Shown: positions 10,819 through 21,269, numbered from the stretch's first letter. The stretch is 64,000 nt of DNA from Taudactylus pleione (GCA_031769625.1 JAUIMM010000126.1:7588001-7652000), one strand, 5' to 3'. Notes: a model not told the origin generated them from the sequence alone. Numbers and translations: made by a program.

Positions 10819-12795
10819 ATGGAGGACCAAACTTTCTCCAATAAAAATAAAATAGAGAAAGATCAAGAACCACTTCCTCCTAGTGCTGAAGCTGCAGCCA
10901 CTAGTCATGACATAGACGATAACATGCCATCAACGTCGTCTGCCAAGGCCGATGCCCAATGTCATAATAGAAGGCACATACAATCCCAAATGACAAAGTT
11001 CAGGAAAATTACCTTGAAAAAAACATTTAAATCAGCTGAAGAGAAACTTAAACTTGCCAATATGCCATTTACGACACGGAGTGGCAAGGAACGGCTAAGG
11101 TCGATCCCTAGAATGTTCATGACTAGTGGTTCAGCTTCACATGACGATGGAAGCCCTCCTCCCACTAAAAAAATCAAAAGAGTTAAGCTGGCAAAAGCAC
11201 AGCATAAAATTGTGCTTTCTAAGAAGATATCACAAATCCCCAAGGAGAGTCCAAGTGTGGTGGTGGTTGCGATGCCTGACCTTCCCAGCACTGGACGGGA
11301 AGAGGTGGCTCTTTCCACCATTTGCACGCCCCCTGCAAGTGCCGAAAGGAGCACCCACAGTCCACTTGCTGATAAGCAAATTGAAGATGTCACTGTTGAA
11401 GTACAACAGGATGAGGATACTGATGTAGCTGACGCTGAGGAGGAAGTTGGCGAGGAAGATTCTGTTGGTGATGTGGTTTGTTTAAATCAGGCTCCGGGGG
11501 AGACAGTTGTTGTCCGTGGGATGAAAAAGCCCATCACGGTCATGCCTGGGCAGAAGACCAAACATTCCACCTCTTTGGTCTGGCAATATTTCTATCCAAA
11601 TCCGGACAACAACTGTCTTGCCATATGTACCATATGTAAAGGTGAAATAAGTAGGGGTAGGGACGTCAACCACCTAGGAACATCCTCCCTTATATGGCAC
11701 CTGCAGCGCGTTCATAAAAAGTTACTGTCAAGTTCAGAAACTTTGGCTAAGACCGTAAGCAGTCCAGGGACACCTAAATCCCGTTGTCCTGTTGTATCCA
11801 AGCGCCTGCAAACCACACCGTCAACTCCCACCTCGTCAATTTCCTCCTTAGTCAGGATCGGAAGTAGTCCTGCAGGCCATGTCACTGGCATGACTGACTC
11901 TCCTATCCGGGATTCCTCCGGAGGATCCTGCATTGCTACGTCTACTGCTGCCGCTGCTGCTGTTGCTGCTGCTGGGAGTCATTCATCATCCCAGAGAGGA
12001 AGTAGGAACACCACTACTTTTACTAAACAATTGACCCTCCAACAGTCCTTAGCGAGGAGGATGAAGTACGACAGCAGTCATCCTGAAGCAAAACGTATAA
12101 CTGAGGCCTTGACTGCTATGTTGGTGTTAGACGTGCGTCCGGTATCCACCATTAGTGCAGTGGGATTTAGACAATTGATGGAGGTAGTGTGTCCCCGGTT
12201 CCAAATCCCGTCTAGATTCCACTTCACTAGGCAGGCGATACCGAGACTGTACAGAAACGTCAGAAAAAGTGTCCTCAATGTCCTGAAAAGTGCCATTTTA
12301 CCCAATGTCCACTTAACCACGGACATGTGGACAAGTGGAACAGGGCAGACTAAGGACTATATGACTGTGACAGCCCACTGGGTAGATGTATCACCTTACG
12401 CAGCAACAGCAGCAGCGTCACCAGTAGCAGCATCTCAGAAACGCCAGCTCGTTCCAAGGCAGGCTACGCTGTGTATCACCGGTTTCAGTAAGAGGCACAC
12501 CGCCGACAACCTCTTAGAGAAACTGAGGGAAATCATCGCCCAGTGGCTTACCCCACTTAGACTCTCCTGGGGATTTGTGATATCTGACAACACCACCAAT
12601 ATTGTGCGGGCATTACATCTGGGCAAATTCCAGCATGTCCCATGTTTTGCTCACAGAATAAACTTGGTGGTGCAGAATTTTCTGAAAAGCGACAGGGGCG
12701 TGCAGGAGACGCTTTGGGTAGGCCGAAAAATTTCTGGCCACTTTCGCCATTCAGCGACTGCGTGCCGAAGACTGGAGCGCCAGCAAACACTTTAG
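10819..12795 (+). CDS. hAT transposase, N-terminal part (BED finger and first catalytic half), premature stop
   Basis: A 658-codon frame for the N-terminal two-thirds of a ZBED-type hAT transposase, a nuclear DDE-type enzyme that cuts its element at the TIRs. Residues 1-245 are low-complexity, Ser/Thr/Lys-rich then acidic. A BED zinc finger follows, with C270-x2-C273 and H294-x4-H299, then a Ser/Ala-rich linker. The RNase-H-like core begins around residue 410; the first Asp is in TDMWTSGT (D502) and the second in ISDNTTN (D590), followed by a CFAHRINLVV motif typical of hAT proteins. The start is the first ATG after the array. TAG at 12793-12795 ends translation early; homologous sequence continues in the same frame to about 13010. 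The catalytic Glu and C-terminal dimerisation domain are lost from this product. It could be read as a host ZBED gene, but the setting inside TIRs argues for a transposon. Confidence 0.85.
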   Translation: MEDQTFSNKNKIEKDQEPLPPSAEAAATSHDIDDNMPSTSSAKADAQCHNRRHIQSQMTKFRKITLKKTFKSAEEKLKLANMPFTTRSGKERLRSIPRMFMTSGSASHDDGSPPPTKKIKRVKLAKAQHKIVLSKKISQIPKESPSVVVVAMPDLPSTGREEVALSTICTPPASAERSTHSPLADKQIEDVTVEVQQDEDTDVADAEEEVGEEDSVGDVVCLNQAPGETVVVRGMKKPITVMPGQKTKHSTSLVWQYFYPNPDNNCLAICTICKGEISRGRDVNHLGTSSLIWHLQRVHKKLLSSSETLAKTVSSPGTPKSRCPVVSKRLQTTPSTPTSSISSLVRIGSSPAGHVTGMTDSPIRDSSGGSCIATSTAAAAAVAAAGSHSSSQRGSRNTTTFTKQLTLQQSLARRMKYDSSHPEAKRITEALTAMLVLDVRPVSTISAVGFRQLMEVVCPRFQIPSRFHFTRQAIPRLYRNVRKSVLNVLKSAILPNVHLTTDMWTSGTGQTKDYMTVTAHWVDVSPYAATAAASPVAASQKRQLVPRQATLCITGFSKRHTADNLLEKLREIIAQWLTPLRLSWGFVISDNTTNIVRALHLGKFQHVPCFAHRINLVVQNFLKSDRGVQETLWVGRKISGHFRHSATACRRLERQQTL

Positions 12796-14284
12796 AACCT
12801 GCCCCACCATCACCTGAAGCAAGAGGTTGTGACGCGGTGGAACTCAACCCTCTATATGCTTCAGAGGATGGAGGAGCAGCAAAAGGCCATACAAGCCTAT
12901 ACATCCACCTATGACATAGGCAAAGGAGGGGGTATGCACCTGACTCAAGCACAGTGGAGAATGATTTCCGTGTTGTGCAAGGTTCTCCAGCCCTTCGAAC
13001 TTGCCACACGTGAAGAAGGAGCTGTTGACGTGTCACGTTCCGCTTCAGCTGACAGTGTGTTCACCAGCAGGTCTTTGCACCTCTGCAGGCTTGTGTCGGC
13101 CGGAAAGAGAGACACCACATAGGCTTTATACCTAGGATCGAGCACGGTGGCCAAAATGTAGTGGTCTGATTTCAACAGATTGACCACCCTGGAATCCTGG
13201 CAAAGCGAATGAAGGGCTTCATCCACAAGTCCCACATGCCGAGCGGAATCGCTCCATCTTAGCTCCTCCTTCACTTTCTCCAGCTGCTTCTGCAAAAGCC
13301 TGATGAGGGGAATGACCTGACTCAAGCTGGCAGTGTCTGAACTGACTTCACATGTGGCAAGTTCGAAGGGCTGGAGAACCTTGCACAACACGGAAATCAT
13401 TCTCCACTGCGCTTGAGTCAGGTCATTCCCCTCATCAGGCTTTTGCAGAAGCAGCTGGAGAAAGTGAAGGAGGAGCTAAGACGGAGCGATTCCGCTCGGC
13501 ATGTGGGACTTGTGGATGAAGCCCTTCATTCGCTTTGCCAGGATTCCATCTGTTGAAATCAGACCACTACATTTTGGCCACCGTGCTCGATCCTAGGTAT
13601 AAAGCCTATGTGGTGTCTCTCTTTCCGGCCGACACAAGCCTGCAGAGGTGCAAAGACCTGCTGGTGAACACACTGTCAGCTGAAGCGGAACGTGACACGT
13701 CAACAGCTCCTTCTTCATTTTCTCCTGCAACTGGGGCTGCCAGGAAAAAACTTAGGTATCCTAAGCAACCCGCTGGCGGTGATGCAGGGCAGGCAGGACC
13801 AAGTTTGGACATCTGGTCCGGACTGAAGGACCTGGCAACAATTTCTGACATGTCTACTGTCACTGCATATGATACTGTCACCATTGACAGAATGGTGGAG
13901 GATTACATCGGTGACAGAATCCAAATAGGCATGTCAGACAGTCCATACCTGTACTGGCAGGTAAAAAGAGGCAATTTGGAGGCCCCTGTACAAACTGGCT
14001 CTATTTTACCTGAGTTTACCTCTTTCGGAGTGTTTAGTGCAGCCGGGAACCTTGTCAGCGAAAGGCGTAGGAGGTTGCTTCCACAGAATGTGGAGAAGAT
14101 GATGTTCATCAAAATGAATTATCAGGTCTTCCAGGGAGACCAGCCTCCAGAACGTACAGAGGGACCTGTGGTGGTGGATTCAAGTGGGGATGAGTTAATA
14201 CTTTGTGAGGATGAGGATGTACACACTGAAGAGGGTGAGGAATTGGTGGATGAGGAGGATGAGGATGACATCTTGCCTCCGTAG
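12796..14284 (+). pseudogene. hAT transposase, C-terminal part, rearranged
   Basis: Continuation of the transposase gene. 12796-13010 stays in the frame of the upstream ORF (TRWNSTLYMLQRM motif). 13011-13420 is then inverted (separate entry), and the forward sense resumes at 13421. A 10-base deletion near 13548, relative to the inverted copy, shifts the forward frame, so the readable 3' frame is 13535-14284 (249 residues). It has LATVLDPRYK near its start, and the hAT C-terminal dimerisation region with FSAAGNLVSERRRRLLP at about residues 167-185. It ends in a Glu/Asp-rich tail at TAG 14282-14284. The family is clear. With the stop, inversion and deletion, no full enzyme can be made from this copy. 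Confidence 0.85.
13011..13420 (-). repeat. Inverted coding segment inside the transposase gene
   Basis: Reverse-complement copy of transposase coding DNA. Its 13351-13420 part pairs with forward 12941-13010 (68 of 70 bases), and its 13011-13320 part pairs with forward 13421-13720 apart from a 10-base gap. On the minus strand it is an open 151-codon frame (13400-12945) spanning the junction. It holds the stretch linking the two forward arms, including the 10 bases missing from the forward copy. Junctions fall at TGAAG (13011-13015) and GCTTGAGTCAG (13411-13421). Confidence 0.9.
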
Positions 14285-14916
14285 AGCCAGTTTGTGCAGG
14301 GACAGATTAATTGCCAGCTTGTTTTGTGGGGGCCCAAACGAACCAATCATTTCAGCCACAGTTGTGTGGCAGACCCTGGTGCTGAAATGATTGGTTTGTT
14401 AAAGTGTGCATGTCCTGTTTATACAACATAAGGGTGGGTGGGAGGGCCCAAGGACAATTCCATCTTGCACTTCTTTTTTTTCTTTGCATTATGTACAGTT
14501 TGGGGCCTAGTTTTTCAAGCTGCCATCCTGTCTGCCACTGCAGTATCACGCCTAGATGGGTCACGTGTTTGTGCTGCCCACTCGTGTCGCTTAGCATAGT
14601 CATCCAGCTACCTCGGTGCAACCTTTTGGACATAAAAACACTATTGTGAGGTGTGAGGTGTTCAGAATAGACTGGAAATGAGTGGAAATTAAGGTTATTG
14701 AGGTTAATAATAGCATAGGAGCAGAAAAACCTACAAATTCTGTGATTTTAGCTGTTTTTATGCTTTTTTTCAAAAAAATACAGATCCAAAACACAAAACC
14801 CAGAACCCAAAACATGGAAGGGTGGTTTTGGCAAAACCAATCCAGATCCAAAACACGAAGAAAGATCCAGATCCAAAACCAAAACACAAAACACGAAAAG
14901 TGGCCGGTGCACACCC

Positions 14917-14919
<3 letters not shown>
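14285..14919 (+). other. hAT 3' UTR and right terminal region
   Basis: Non-coding sequence after the transposase stop. It includes a small hairpin (AACCAATCATTTCAG / CTGAAATGATTGGTT, about 14340-14396). From about 14760 it has A-rich repeats of AGATCCAAAACACAAAAC, which read on the other strand as the GTTTTGGATCT repeats seen at the end of the MITE at 42176. No AATAAA was found right behind the stop. Confidence 0.6.

Positions 14920-14920
<1 letters not shown>

Positions 14921-14954
<34 letters not shown>
14921..14954. repeat. (TA)n microsatellite
   Basis: Pure TA dinucleotides abutting the right end of the hAT element. Confidence 0.95.
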
Positions 14955-14956
<2 letters not shown>

Positions 14957-15452
14957 TGAAGTTGTGTTTAGGGACAGCGCACAAATGTAGTGGTTCCCTC
15001 AATGGGATGTGTATAGAGGTAATATAAGTGTAGTGAAAATATAGGGTATGTAATACAAGTCACTGATCCTTCATTAAAGGCGGCAGCAGTCTTCTTAGTG
15101 TTCCGTTATGGCCAGCGGATTAGGTGATTTCTGAGAAAGGGGGTTAAAAAAGACATGCGCCTGATAGTGTAGTATATTCGGTATAGTGATAATTTGTGCT
15201 CAACATGAATGTGAGTACCAAAGGAAAGAACTTTAAAGCTTATCTGGGTTCCAATAATATGGTTCAAATGTGGATCGGTAAATGGGATGTCATCTACTGG
15301 AACACCTTTGAAAAGGGCTCGTTCAAGCCAGGGAAGGAGAAAGTAATATAGCGTAGTATGTTTTTATACAGAAATAGCGAGATAGGACTACAATTAGCTG
15401 CGTACCATATTTCGTAGTAAACCAAGCATGTAGTATGTGTCAGCAAAGTATC
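14955..15452. other. Unassigned, no gene seen
   Basis: Mixed-composition DNA with no long open frame and no recognisable repeat structure. Confidence 0.4.
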
Positions 15453-15490
15453 TCCTAGTATTCCTTTTCCTAGGAAAAGGAATACTAGGA
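15453..15490. repeat. Perfect 38-bp spacerless palindrome
   Basis: Arms TCCTAGTATTCCTTTTCCT and its exact complement meet without a spacer, at the left edge of the CCCATTA minisatellite. Confidence 0.95.
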
Positions 15491-15850
15491 CCCATTAGCC
15501 TCCCATTAGCCTCCCCCTACCCAGCACCCATTAATCCATTCACACATAGCACTCATTAACCCCGTTCTTAGCACCCATTACCACCCAACATCTATTAATC
15601 CATTTATTCCCAGCACCTATTACCCCCAAACACATACTCAGAACATATTAATCCACTCACACTCAGCACCTATTAACCTCCCACCACTGCCAGGCACATA
15701 TTAATACATTAACCCACTTCTGCAGTTATTAATCAATGCACCTATTAACCACCCTACATAACACCAATTAATACATTTCTCTCCAGCACCCATTAAACAA
15801 CTTATCCTCCCATCAGCACCCATTAACTCAATCACACACAAGCCATTAAA
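15491..15850 (+). repeat. Degenerate CA/TTAA-rich minisatellite
   Basis: Irregular units of about 25-35 bases containing AGCACCCATTAA and CCACTCACAC motifs; strongly C/A-biased on this strand with almost no G. No coding potential. Confidence 0.8.
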
Positions 15851-16865
15851 AAGTTACCTTGCCTGCCTGGCGTCTGCTCATGCAGCTCCTCATTCTTGAA
15901 CAGTCTGATAGGTGGAGCTTTCAATATTGGCTTTGTGAGAGGGAAGGGGAGGAGAGGGTAGAGGGAATGGGATGCTGTTGTCTGCCTGCTGCACCTGCAA
16001 CAGACTAATGATACTGATGGCCAGGGAAGCAGGCTGCAGGTATAAATAATGAATAGCTGATGCAGCAGCTGTCACCAGCAATTAGCATGATAAGGATGTT
16101 AGAGACATCATCCAGTTTTCTCCAAGGCAACCTCAGTGGTCTGCCCACTCAGATCCCAGTGCTGCTGACTATAGCTGCCTAATGGAAACGTCAACACTGT
16201 GTATACTGTATGTGAAATGTATGTATACTGCAACCAAACTATCTTCCAGTTCTCCCACTGGAACATGTCATGGTACTTGTCACGGCTGGAGAGATTAAGA
16301 TATCACTAGTCAAAGCTTACTTAGTATATTGTACAAAGGACTTGACCACATTTTTCACACTATAAGATGCACCTTTAGCTTTTCAAATTTGAGTATATAC
16401 CTAACAACTCTACCAATTGGAAAACTGGGACACTGTAGTCCCCATGCATGATCTGCCCCAATAATTACTTATACCATTTTAAATTACACCCATTTTATGT
16501 GAGATCATGTCCCTTCACAGCTGGATATTGCCTTTTGGACACAAAAAAAATCAACACTGTCCACAGAAAATATGGTCTGAAGTATATGAGTAGCTGTAAT
16601 AGGCTTACTACCTTCTACACTTTCTCTATGCAAAATTTTGTCTATGTTCTGAATTCTGCTGGTAGAGGAATACATTATTTTACTATTACCATAGATTTGT
16701 AAAGTGCTACAGTCCTGTGCAGCATTGGACAGTGAAAACACATGACCTATATAAAACAGAGAGACGAAAGAGACACATTCAATGCAAACATGAAAGCAAA
16801 GGAGGAACCTGTACATAAGAGCTTACATTCTAAACTGGATGTTGGCACAGCTGAAACAAAAGGAG
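15851..16865. other. Unassigned; dispersed-repeat tail near 16680-16860
   Basis: No gene. The segment from about 16680 (TTTGTAAAGTGCTAC ... GAGCTTACATTCTAAAC) resembles the repeat type also seen near 42970-43100 and 44620-44700, which contains 'cagcac' and 'gaacttacaatctag' phrases. Confidence 0.35.
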
Positions 16866-17400
16866 TAATTGTGCCAAAGGGATGTAGTCTGGAACCCGAC
16901 AGTCTAAATGCCGACCGCCGGCTTCCAGACTGCTTTATCCTGACTAGGGATGAATGACATTTCCCCGACATCTGGAAACCGGCGCCCGCCAACCCGATCG
17001 AGCAGATGCCGGGCGCTGCAGCGGATAGCTGCGGGGGGGGAGGGTTAGGTTTAGGGCTCTCGAGGGGGACTTAGGGTTAGGCACCCCCCCGGGAGGTTAG
17101 GGTTAGGCAAGGGGGAGGGAGGGTTAGAGTTAGGCACCCCTGGGGGAGGTTAGGGTTAGGCACCCCCCCGGGCACTTAGGTTTAGGCAGCGGGGAAGGGG
17201 GGGTTAGGTTTAGGCACTTAGAGGGGGGGTTAGGGTTAGGCACAGGGGGGAGATTAGGGTTAGGCACCCCTAAGGAGGGTTAGGGTTAGGGGGGTTAGGT
17301 TAGTAAATACTTACCTTTAGGATGATCGGGATTTCCTCCTTTGTGGGGCAGCCGCTGTCGGGAATTGAACCATGCTGCCGGCGGTAATACATATCACACA
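16866..17400. repeat. Dispersed repeat with telomere-like GGTTAGGGTTAGGC core, copy 1
   Basis: GC-rich repeat. It has a left flank with GACATTTCCCCGAC, a G-rich core (about 17030-17310) of irregular GGGGG plus TTAGGGTTAGGCAC units, and a right flank GATCGGGATTTCC ... GGGAATTGAACC. Both flanks recur around the second copy at 41640-42012, so the core belongs to a mobile repeat and is not a chromosome-end relic. Confidence 0.75.
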
Positions 17401-18078
17401 CCGTGCCAAGAGTGGAGACTGGAACATATGTGAGGGGGCATTAGTGTGGTAGTATATTTGGGAGTAGGGTAAGCTCTAATAGAATGGATCCTCAGAAAGC
17501 ATTTGAGAGAGTCCTATTGGTAGGTAATTCCATAAATAGATAACAGCATGGGAGAAATATCTTGTAGTAGGAAATGAGAGGTGGGTAATGGAGTTAAAAT
17601 GAGCTGAGGTGCAGGTAGAAGTATATTTAAGAAAGTAAGAGGGGGAATTGATTAGATTTGAGATGTATGAATGGGGAGTGTTGTTGGAGGCTTTGTAAGA
17701 AATGTTGAGCAATTTTACTGTAATTGGGTTGATATGGTGAGCCAATGTATAGTAAGGATTTGCAAATTGATGTAGCAGATGAAAGCTGTAAGATAAATGC
17801 TGCAGCAAGACTGATCTTTCTAAATTGGATTGAAGTGGAGGTAGATGCATGAACTGAGAGCCAGATAGGATATGGATATAATAGTCAAAGTGGAAGATGA
17901 TGAGAAAGTGGTTATAATTTTGGTAGTAGAGTATTTTAGATTAGAAAATTGTGTATTCTGACAATACACAGGAAGCTGACAGTATTTCAAAGGTGGAAGC
18001 AACAAGATTGGGAAAAACGGAATATGAGGAATAATAAAGCAGAAGACAAAGAGAATTTTTACACCAAGACAGCAAGAC
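17401..18078. other. Unassigned, probably old interspersed repeat
   Basis: A/G-rich sequence with no credible gene. The minus-strand 124- and 107-residue frames are low-complexity and show no family motif. Confidence 0.35.
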
Positions 18079-18081
18079 TTA

Positions 18082-18628
18082 GGGCTGGATTCAGCAAGGA
18101 ACGCACAGGAGAGAACGCATGCACTCGGCAGATGTTTGTGCACTGCGCATGCGTATGCATCACACTTTGTGTGTGTGAACTAGTCAGTGCGATTGGGTTA
18201 GGGTACCCAGACTACACACAGTGTGTACGCAGACCCCTCTGATATTGATTGACAGGTAGTGCCATTTGTGGGTGGTGACGGGGGGTGGTCAGTCGAATGT
18301 AGGCGTTATATCGCCGTTATAGGGGCATGCATAATTAAGGCAGTGCAGCAGCATATACAGCCATACAGTAAGCTATACACAGGAAGCAGACAAAATCCTG
18401 TGGCATGTCAGGTCAACCACTAATATGCTAATGTGTTCGATGGTTCTCGATGTTACCAATGTTTCTGCTGTCTTGCGTGGTATAACAGAACGCACGTTAA
18501 GGGAAGTGGGAGGTATTGTGTTTTGCTAGGCATCTGCTTATTCTGCGTGCGTATGCATTTATTAGCATATACTCGCAGCGGACGGTTGCATGCTTCTACA
18601 TCCGTGTGTTCCTTGCTGAATCAGGCCC
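18082..18628. mobile_element. MITE, 547 bp, TTA target-site duplication
   Basis: Ends read GGGCTGGATTCAGCAAGGAAC and, inverted, GGGCCTGATTCAGCAAGGAAC. The element is flanked by TTA on both sides (18079-18081 and 18629-18631), the 3-bp duplication expected of PIF/Harbinger elements. The interior is non-coding, with GCATGCGTATGCAT motifs and TIR-like sequence. Confidence 0.75.
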
Positions 18629-18631
18629 TTA

Positions 18632-19670
18632 GTAAAGTGTGGTGTTATTGACAGTGAGATAGATTTGTAAGCAGCTGGTGACTCTGGGAAGAAGGAAGCC
18701 GCAGGGGGGCTACAAGCCAGATGCATGCTGAAATTTTATTACCAGCGGTGCCCGGCTCCTTCCCTGCAGCACTGCGGTAGTCGGAGGATGGAGTTCTCTC
18801 CTGAACTCCAGCTTCCGGCTCTCCCCACGGGCACTATGGGACAGACACAGTGGCGTAAGTTCATCACAGACGCCTGGAGGCAAGTTATAATTTGGTGCCC
18901 TCAACCTCTATAAAATTGGGGAAAAAAATATGGTGCATATCTATCCATCTAATCTGTCTATTACATGTACACAAAAACACTTATAAAATATCCTTAAGTG
19001 GGGTGAATATATTGTGGGCAAAGGAAGAGGTGCCCCTTCAATGCTGCCCCCAGATATGTTTAATCACTCTGTAATGTTAGGGGGGGGGGTGATTTGAGCA
19101 TATGTTTTATCATTCTGTCATGTTAAATAATTTAACATGGCACTTGCAGAGTGATAGGAGATATGATCTTTAACTATACCCCCCTAACATGACTGAGTGA
19201 TAAAATATGTGCCTTTTAAATATATAATACCCCCCCCCCCGAGTCCTACGCCCATGTATGACCCCACCCCACCCTCATAGGGCTTGCACTTGACAGGCAC
19301 TGAGACAGACTTATAATGTTTTATACTGCCTGTCTGCAGTGCCACAGTCCACAGAGACTCTCTCCTAGGTCCCGGCCACTCTTTCTACTTTCAGACAGCC
19401 GCCGGTGCCAAGTAAGCTGCAGCAGTGTGTCGGAATCTCGGCTACTCAGAAGGGGCAGGCACAGGGTCGCAGGCGGTCACGATACATGACATCCACGCAG
19501 TGGTGGAACTTGTGAGTGGTGGACCCAGGTGCAAAAATTTGCTTTGGGCCACCCTCCTCCAAGTTCAAAGTGCAGTGGGTGACAAGGATAGGTAGAGGGT
19601 GACAGGGAGAGGCAAGAAGGTGACAAGCAGATAGTGACAGGGAGAAGCAGTGGGTGACAGGGAGAGATAA
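18632..19670. other. Unassigned repeat-like DNA
   Basis: Contains a CAGTGGCGTAAG-type hAT-like terminus near 18850, and two related AT-rich stretches around 19075-19235 with AACATGGCACTTG / GTTAGGGGGG motifs. No coding sequence recognised. Confidence 0.3.
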
Positions 19671-19679
19671 CATTCAGTG

Positions 19680-20272
19680 CAGTAGCAGAACTAGCACGTT
19701 GTGGGCCCACTACGCAAAAGAAAAACTGTGGACCCAGGAGATTACCAGTTTAATTTAGCTTGTATTTTTTACACATGACATTTATTTATTACACAAATAG
19801 TGTAATAATATGACAATGAGCCAGATGTTCCGCCTAATGATGTCCCTAAATTTACAATATAATGGGTATATTACTACTTGCACACATAAGACTACACTAT
19901 GTAGAAGAATCAGAAGTTGGCCCATGGGTACAGGCTGCTCCAGGGCCCCTATTGCAACTGTGGATGTTCTGCCTTTGGGGACCTTCCTTCCTATGGCCGG
20001 ACCGCGCAAGCATCCTCCTTCTTTGTTAGCGTCTGGCCTGGGCATACTGTAATGAGTCAGTCTGACTCATTAGTATGCATCTGATAATGCCGTGGTGGAG
20101 CCGGAGGAGGAGCGCCGCTGATGCTGATCAGTGCTCAGCAGCTCCTCTACTACTACTTGTTAGAAGTGAAGCCAGTAGGTGGAACGGCTGGGGGACAATG
20201 GAGCCAGGTGCCCCCTTCAGGGCTGGCGCCTGACGGCAACTGACTCCATTGTCTCCTGGAGTTCTGCCACTG
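19680..20272. mobile_element. Possible hAT-type MITE
   Basis: The left end CAGTAGCAGAACT and inverted right end CAGTGGCAGAACT form a 13-bp TIR of hAT type. Flanking 8-mers do not match, so the boundaries or age are uncertain. Non-coding. Confidence 0.35.
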
Positions 20273-20377
20273 GACAGACGTCATGATGTCTCTCCCATAG
20301 TTCCGAGGAGCAGCTGGGTGGATCAGACAGCGGTGGAGATAGGAGAAGGGTTTAAGGTATTTTTTTTTGTGGAAGCG

Positions 20378-20660
20378 GCACTACAGGGGCATTACCATAT
20401 GGGCACTACTACAAGGGCTTTACTATATGGGCACTACTACAGGGGCATTACCATATGGGCACTACTACAGGGGCATTACTATATGGGCACTACTACAGGG
20501 AAATTACTATATGGGCACTACTACAGGGGCATTACAAATGGGGGAATTACTATATGGGCATTACTATGGGGGCATTATTACAGGGGTATTACTATAGGTG
20601 CACTGCTGTAGGGGGCATTACTATAGGGGCACTGCTGCAGGGGGCATTACTATGGGGGAA
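20378..20660 (+). repeat. 28-bp minisatellite
   Basis: Tandem units GGGCACTACTACAGGGGCATTACTATAT (given in spaced form: GGGCACTACTAC, then AGGGGCATTACTATAT), about ten copies decaying to the right. All three forward frames are open across it, giving periodic HYYRG-type peptides that are not real proteins. Confidence 0.9.
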
Positions 20661-21269
20661 TTACCAGGGGGGGCACCAAATTACTGTCTTGCCCCGGGTG
20701 ACAAAAATCCTAGTTTCGGCCCTGGCTACAGTAGCATTAGGAATTAAAGGATGGATCAAGAGATGGTTTATTTAGTATTGGTGATGTGTGTTAATGTTTA
20801 AGGATAGAGAAGTGCCTGCAAATATGAGATAATCTATAGTTGGGCATGCAACAGGTGAAGGGGAGTGGAGAAGCTGAGAGGGAATAGGGATGATGATATG
20901 AGTGCAGAGACTTTATCTTCAGTTACTGGAGCATATTATTTGAGGGTCGACATGGGAGTGTTGGCAAAGTCAGTGGAGAATGAGTATTTGACAAAGGAAA
21001 TATCTTGTTGAGTGGTGTTGATTTTGGCTTTGAAATACATGGCAAAATCATCAGAGGTAAAGGAAGAAAGGGGAGGATTGGCAGGTGGGCAGAGAAGTGA
21101 GTTAAAGGGGGCATTGGGGATTACAAGACTGGGCAGATATTAAAGAATAGAAATATGTTTGTTGGCAAGTAAAGGAGCAGTGATTGAAGATGAAAAGATG
21201 AATGCATAGTAGAGGAAACAGTGCTGGCTATGAAGTGAAATTTCATCCAGCAGTCCAAGCCACTTTTAT
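20661..21269. other. Unassigned A/G-rich DNA
   Basis: No gene or clear repeat boundaries seen; style resembles 17401-18078. Confidence 0.3.

Larger units (their letters stand above)
3622..14919 (+). mobile_element. Large hAT transposon carrying an internal satellite array
   Basis: Proposed full element of about 11.3 kb. The left end begins TAGGGGCGAGCGGG and the right end, read inward, begins TTGGGGTGTGCACC, an imperfect terminal inverted repeat. Both ends abut TA-rich microsatellites, consistent with an 8-bp duplication of TA-type target DNA that cannot be read uniquely. Inside, in order, are a TATA promoter (3781), a ~157-bp repeat array (about 4165-10720), a BED-finger hAT transposase gene (10819-14284) and a 3' terminal region. 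The 3' subterminal sequence (repeated TTTTGGTTTTGGATCTGG) matches the 5' end of a short hAT MITE at 42176, which independently supports the right boundary. The transposase is disabled, so this copy could move only in trans. Confidence 0.65.

Noticed and set aside
4000..10873. Dozens of 64-231 residue minus-strand frames with MLMHVRLLRTQF/AGPLLMTQAHAWHYF motifs
   Set aside because: They are translations of the tandem unit. Unit length is not a constant multiple of three, so frames drift, and no family match or gene signals exist.
11126..11428. Overlapping frames inside the hAT transposase gene
   Set aside because: Shadows of the main 658-codon frame.
17030..17310. Genuine interstitial telomere
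   Set aside because: Units are irregular and both flanks recur at 41.6-42.0 kb, so it travels with a dispersed repeat.
19680..20272. Firm hAT element call
   Set aside because: The TIR is acceptable, but flanking 8-mers (ATTCAGTG and GACAGACG) do not match; kept at low confidence only.
20249..20775. 120- and 106-residue frames rich in GHYYRGI/MGTTTGALL
   Set aside because: Artifacts of the 28-bp minisatellite, open in several frames at once.
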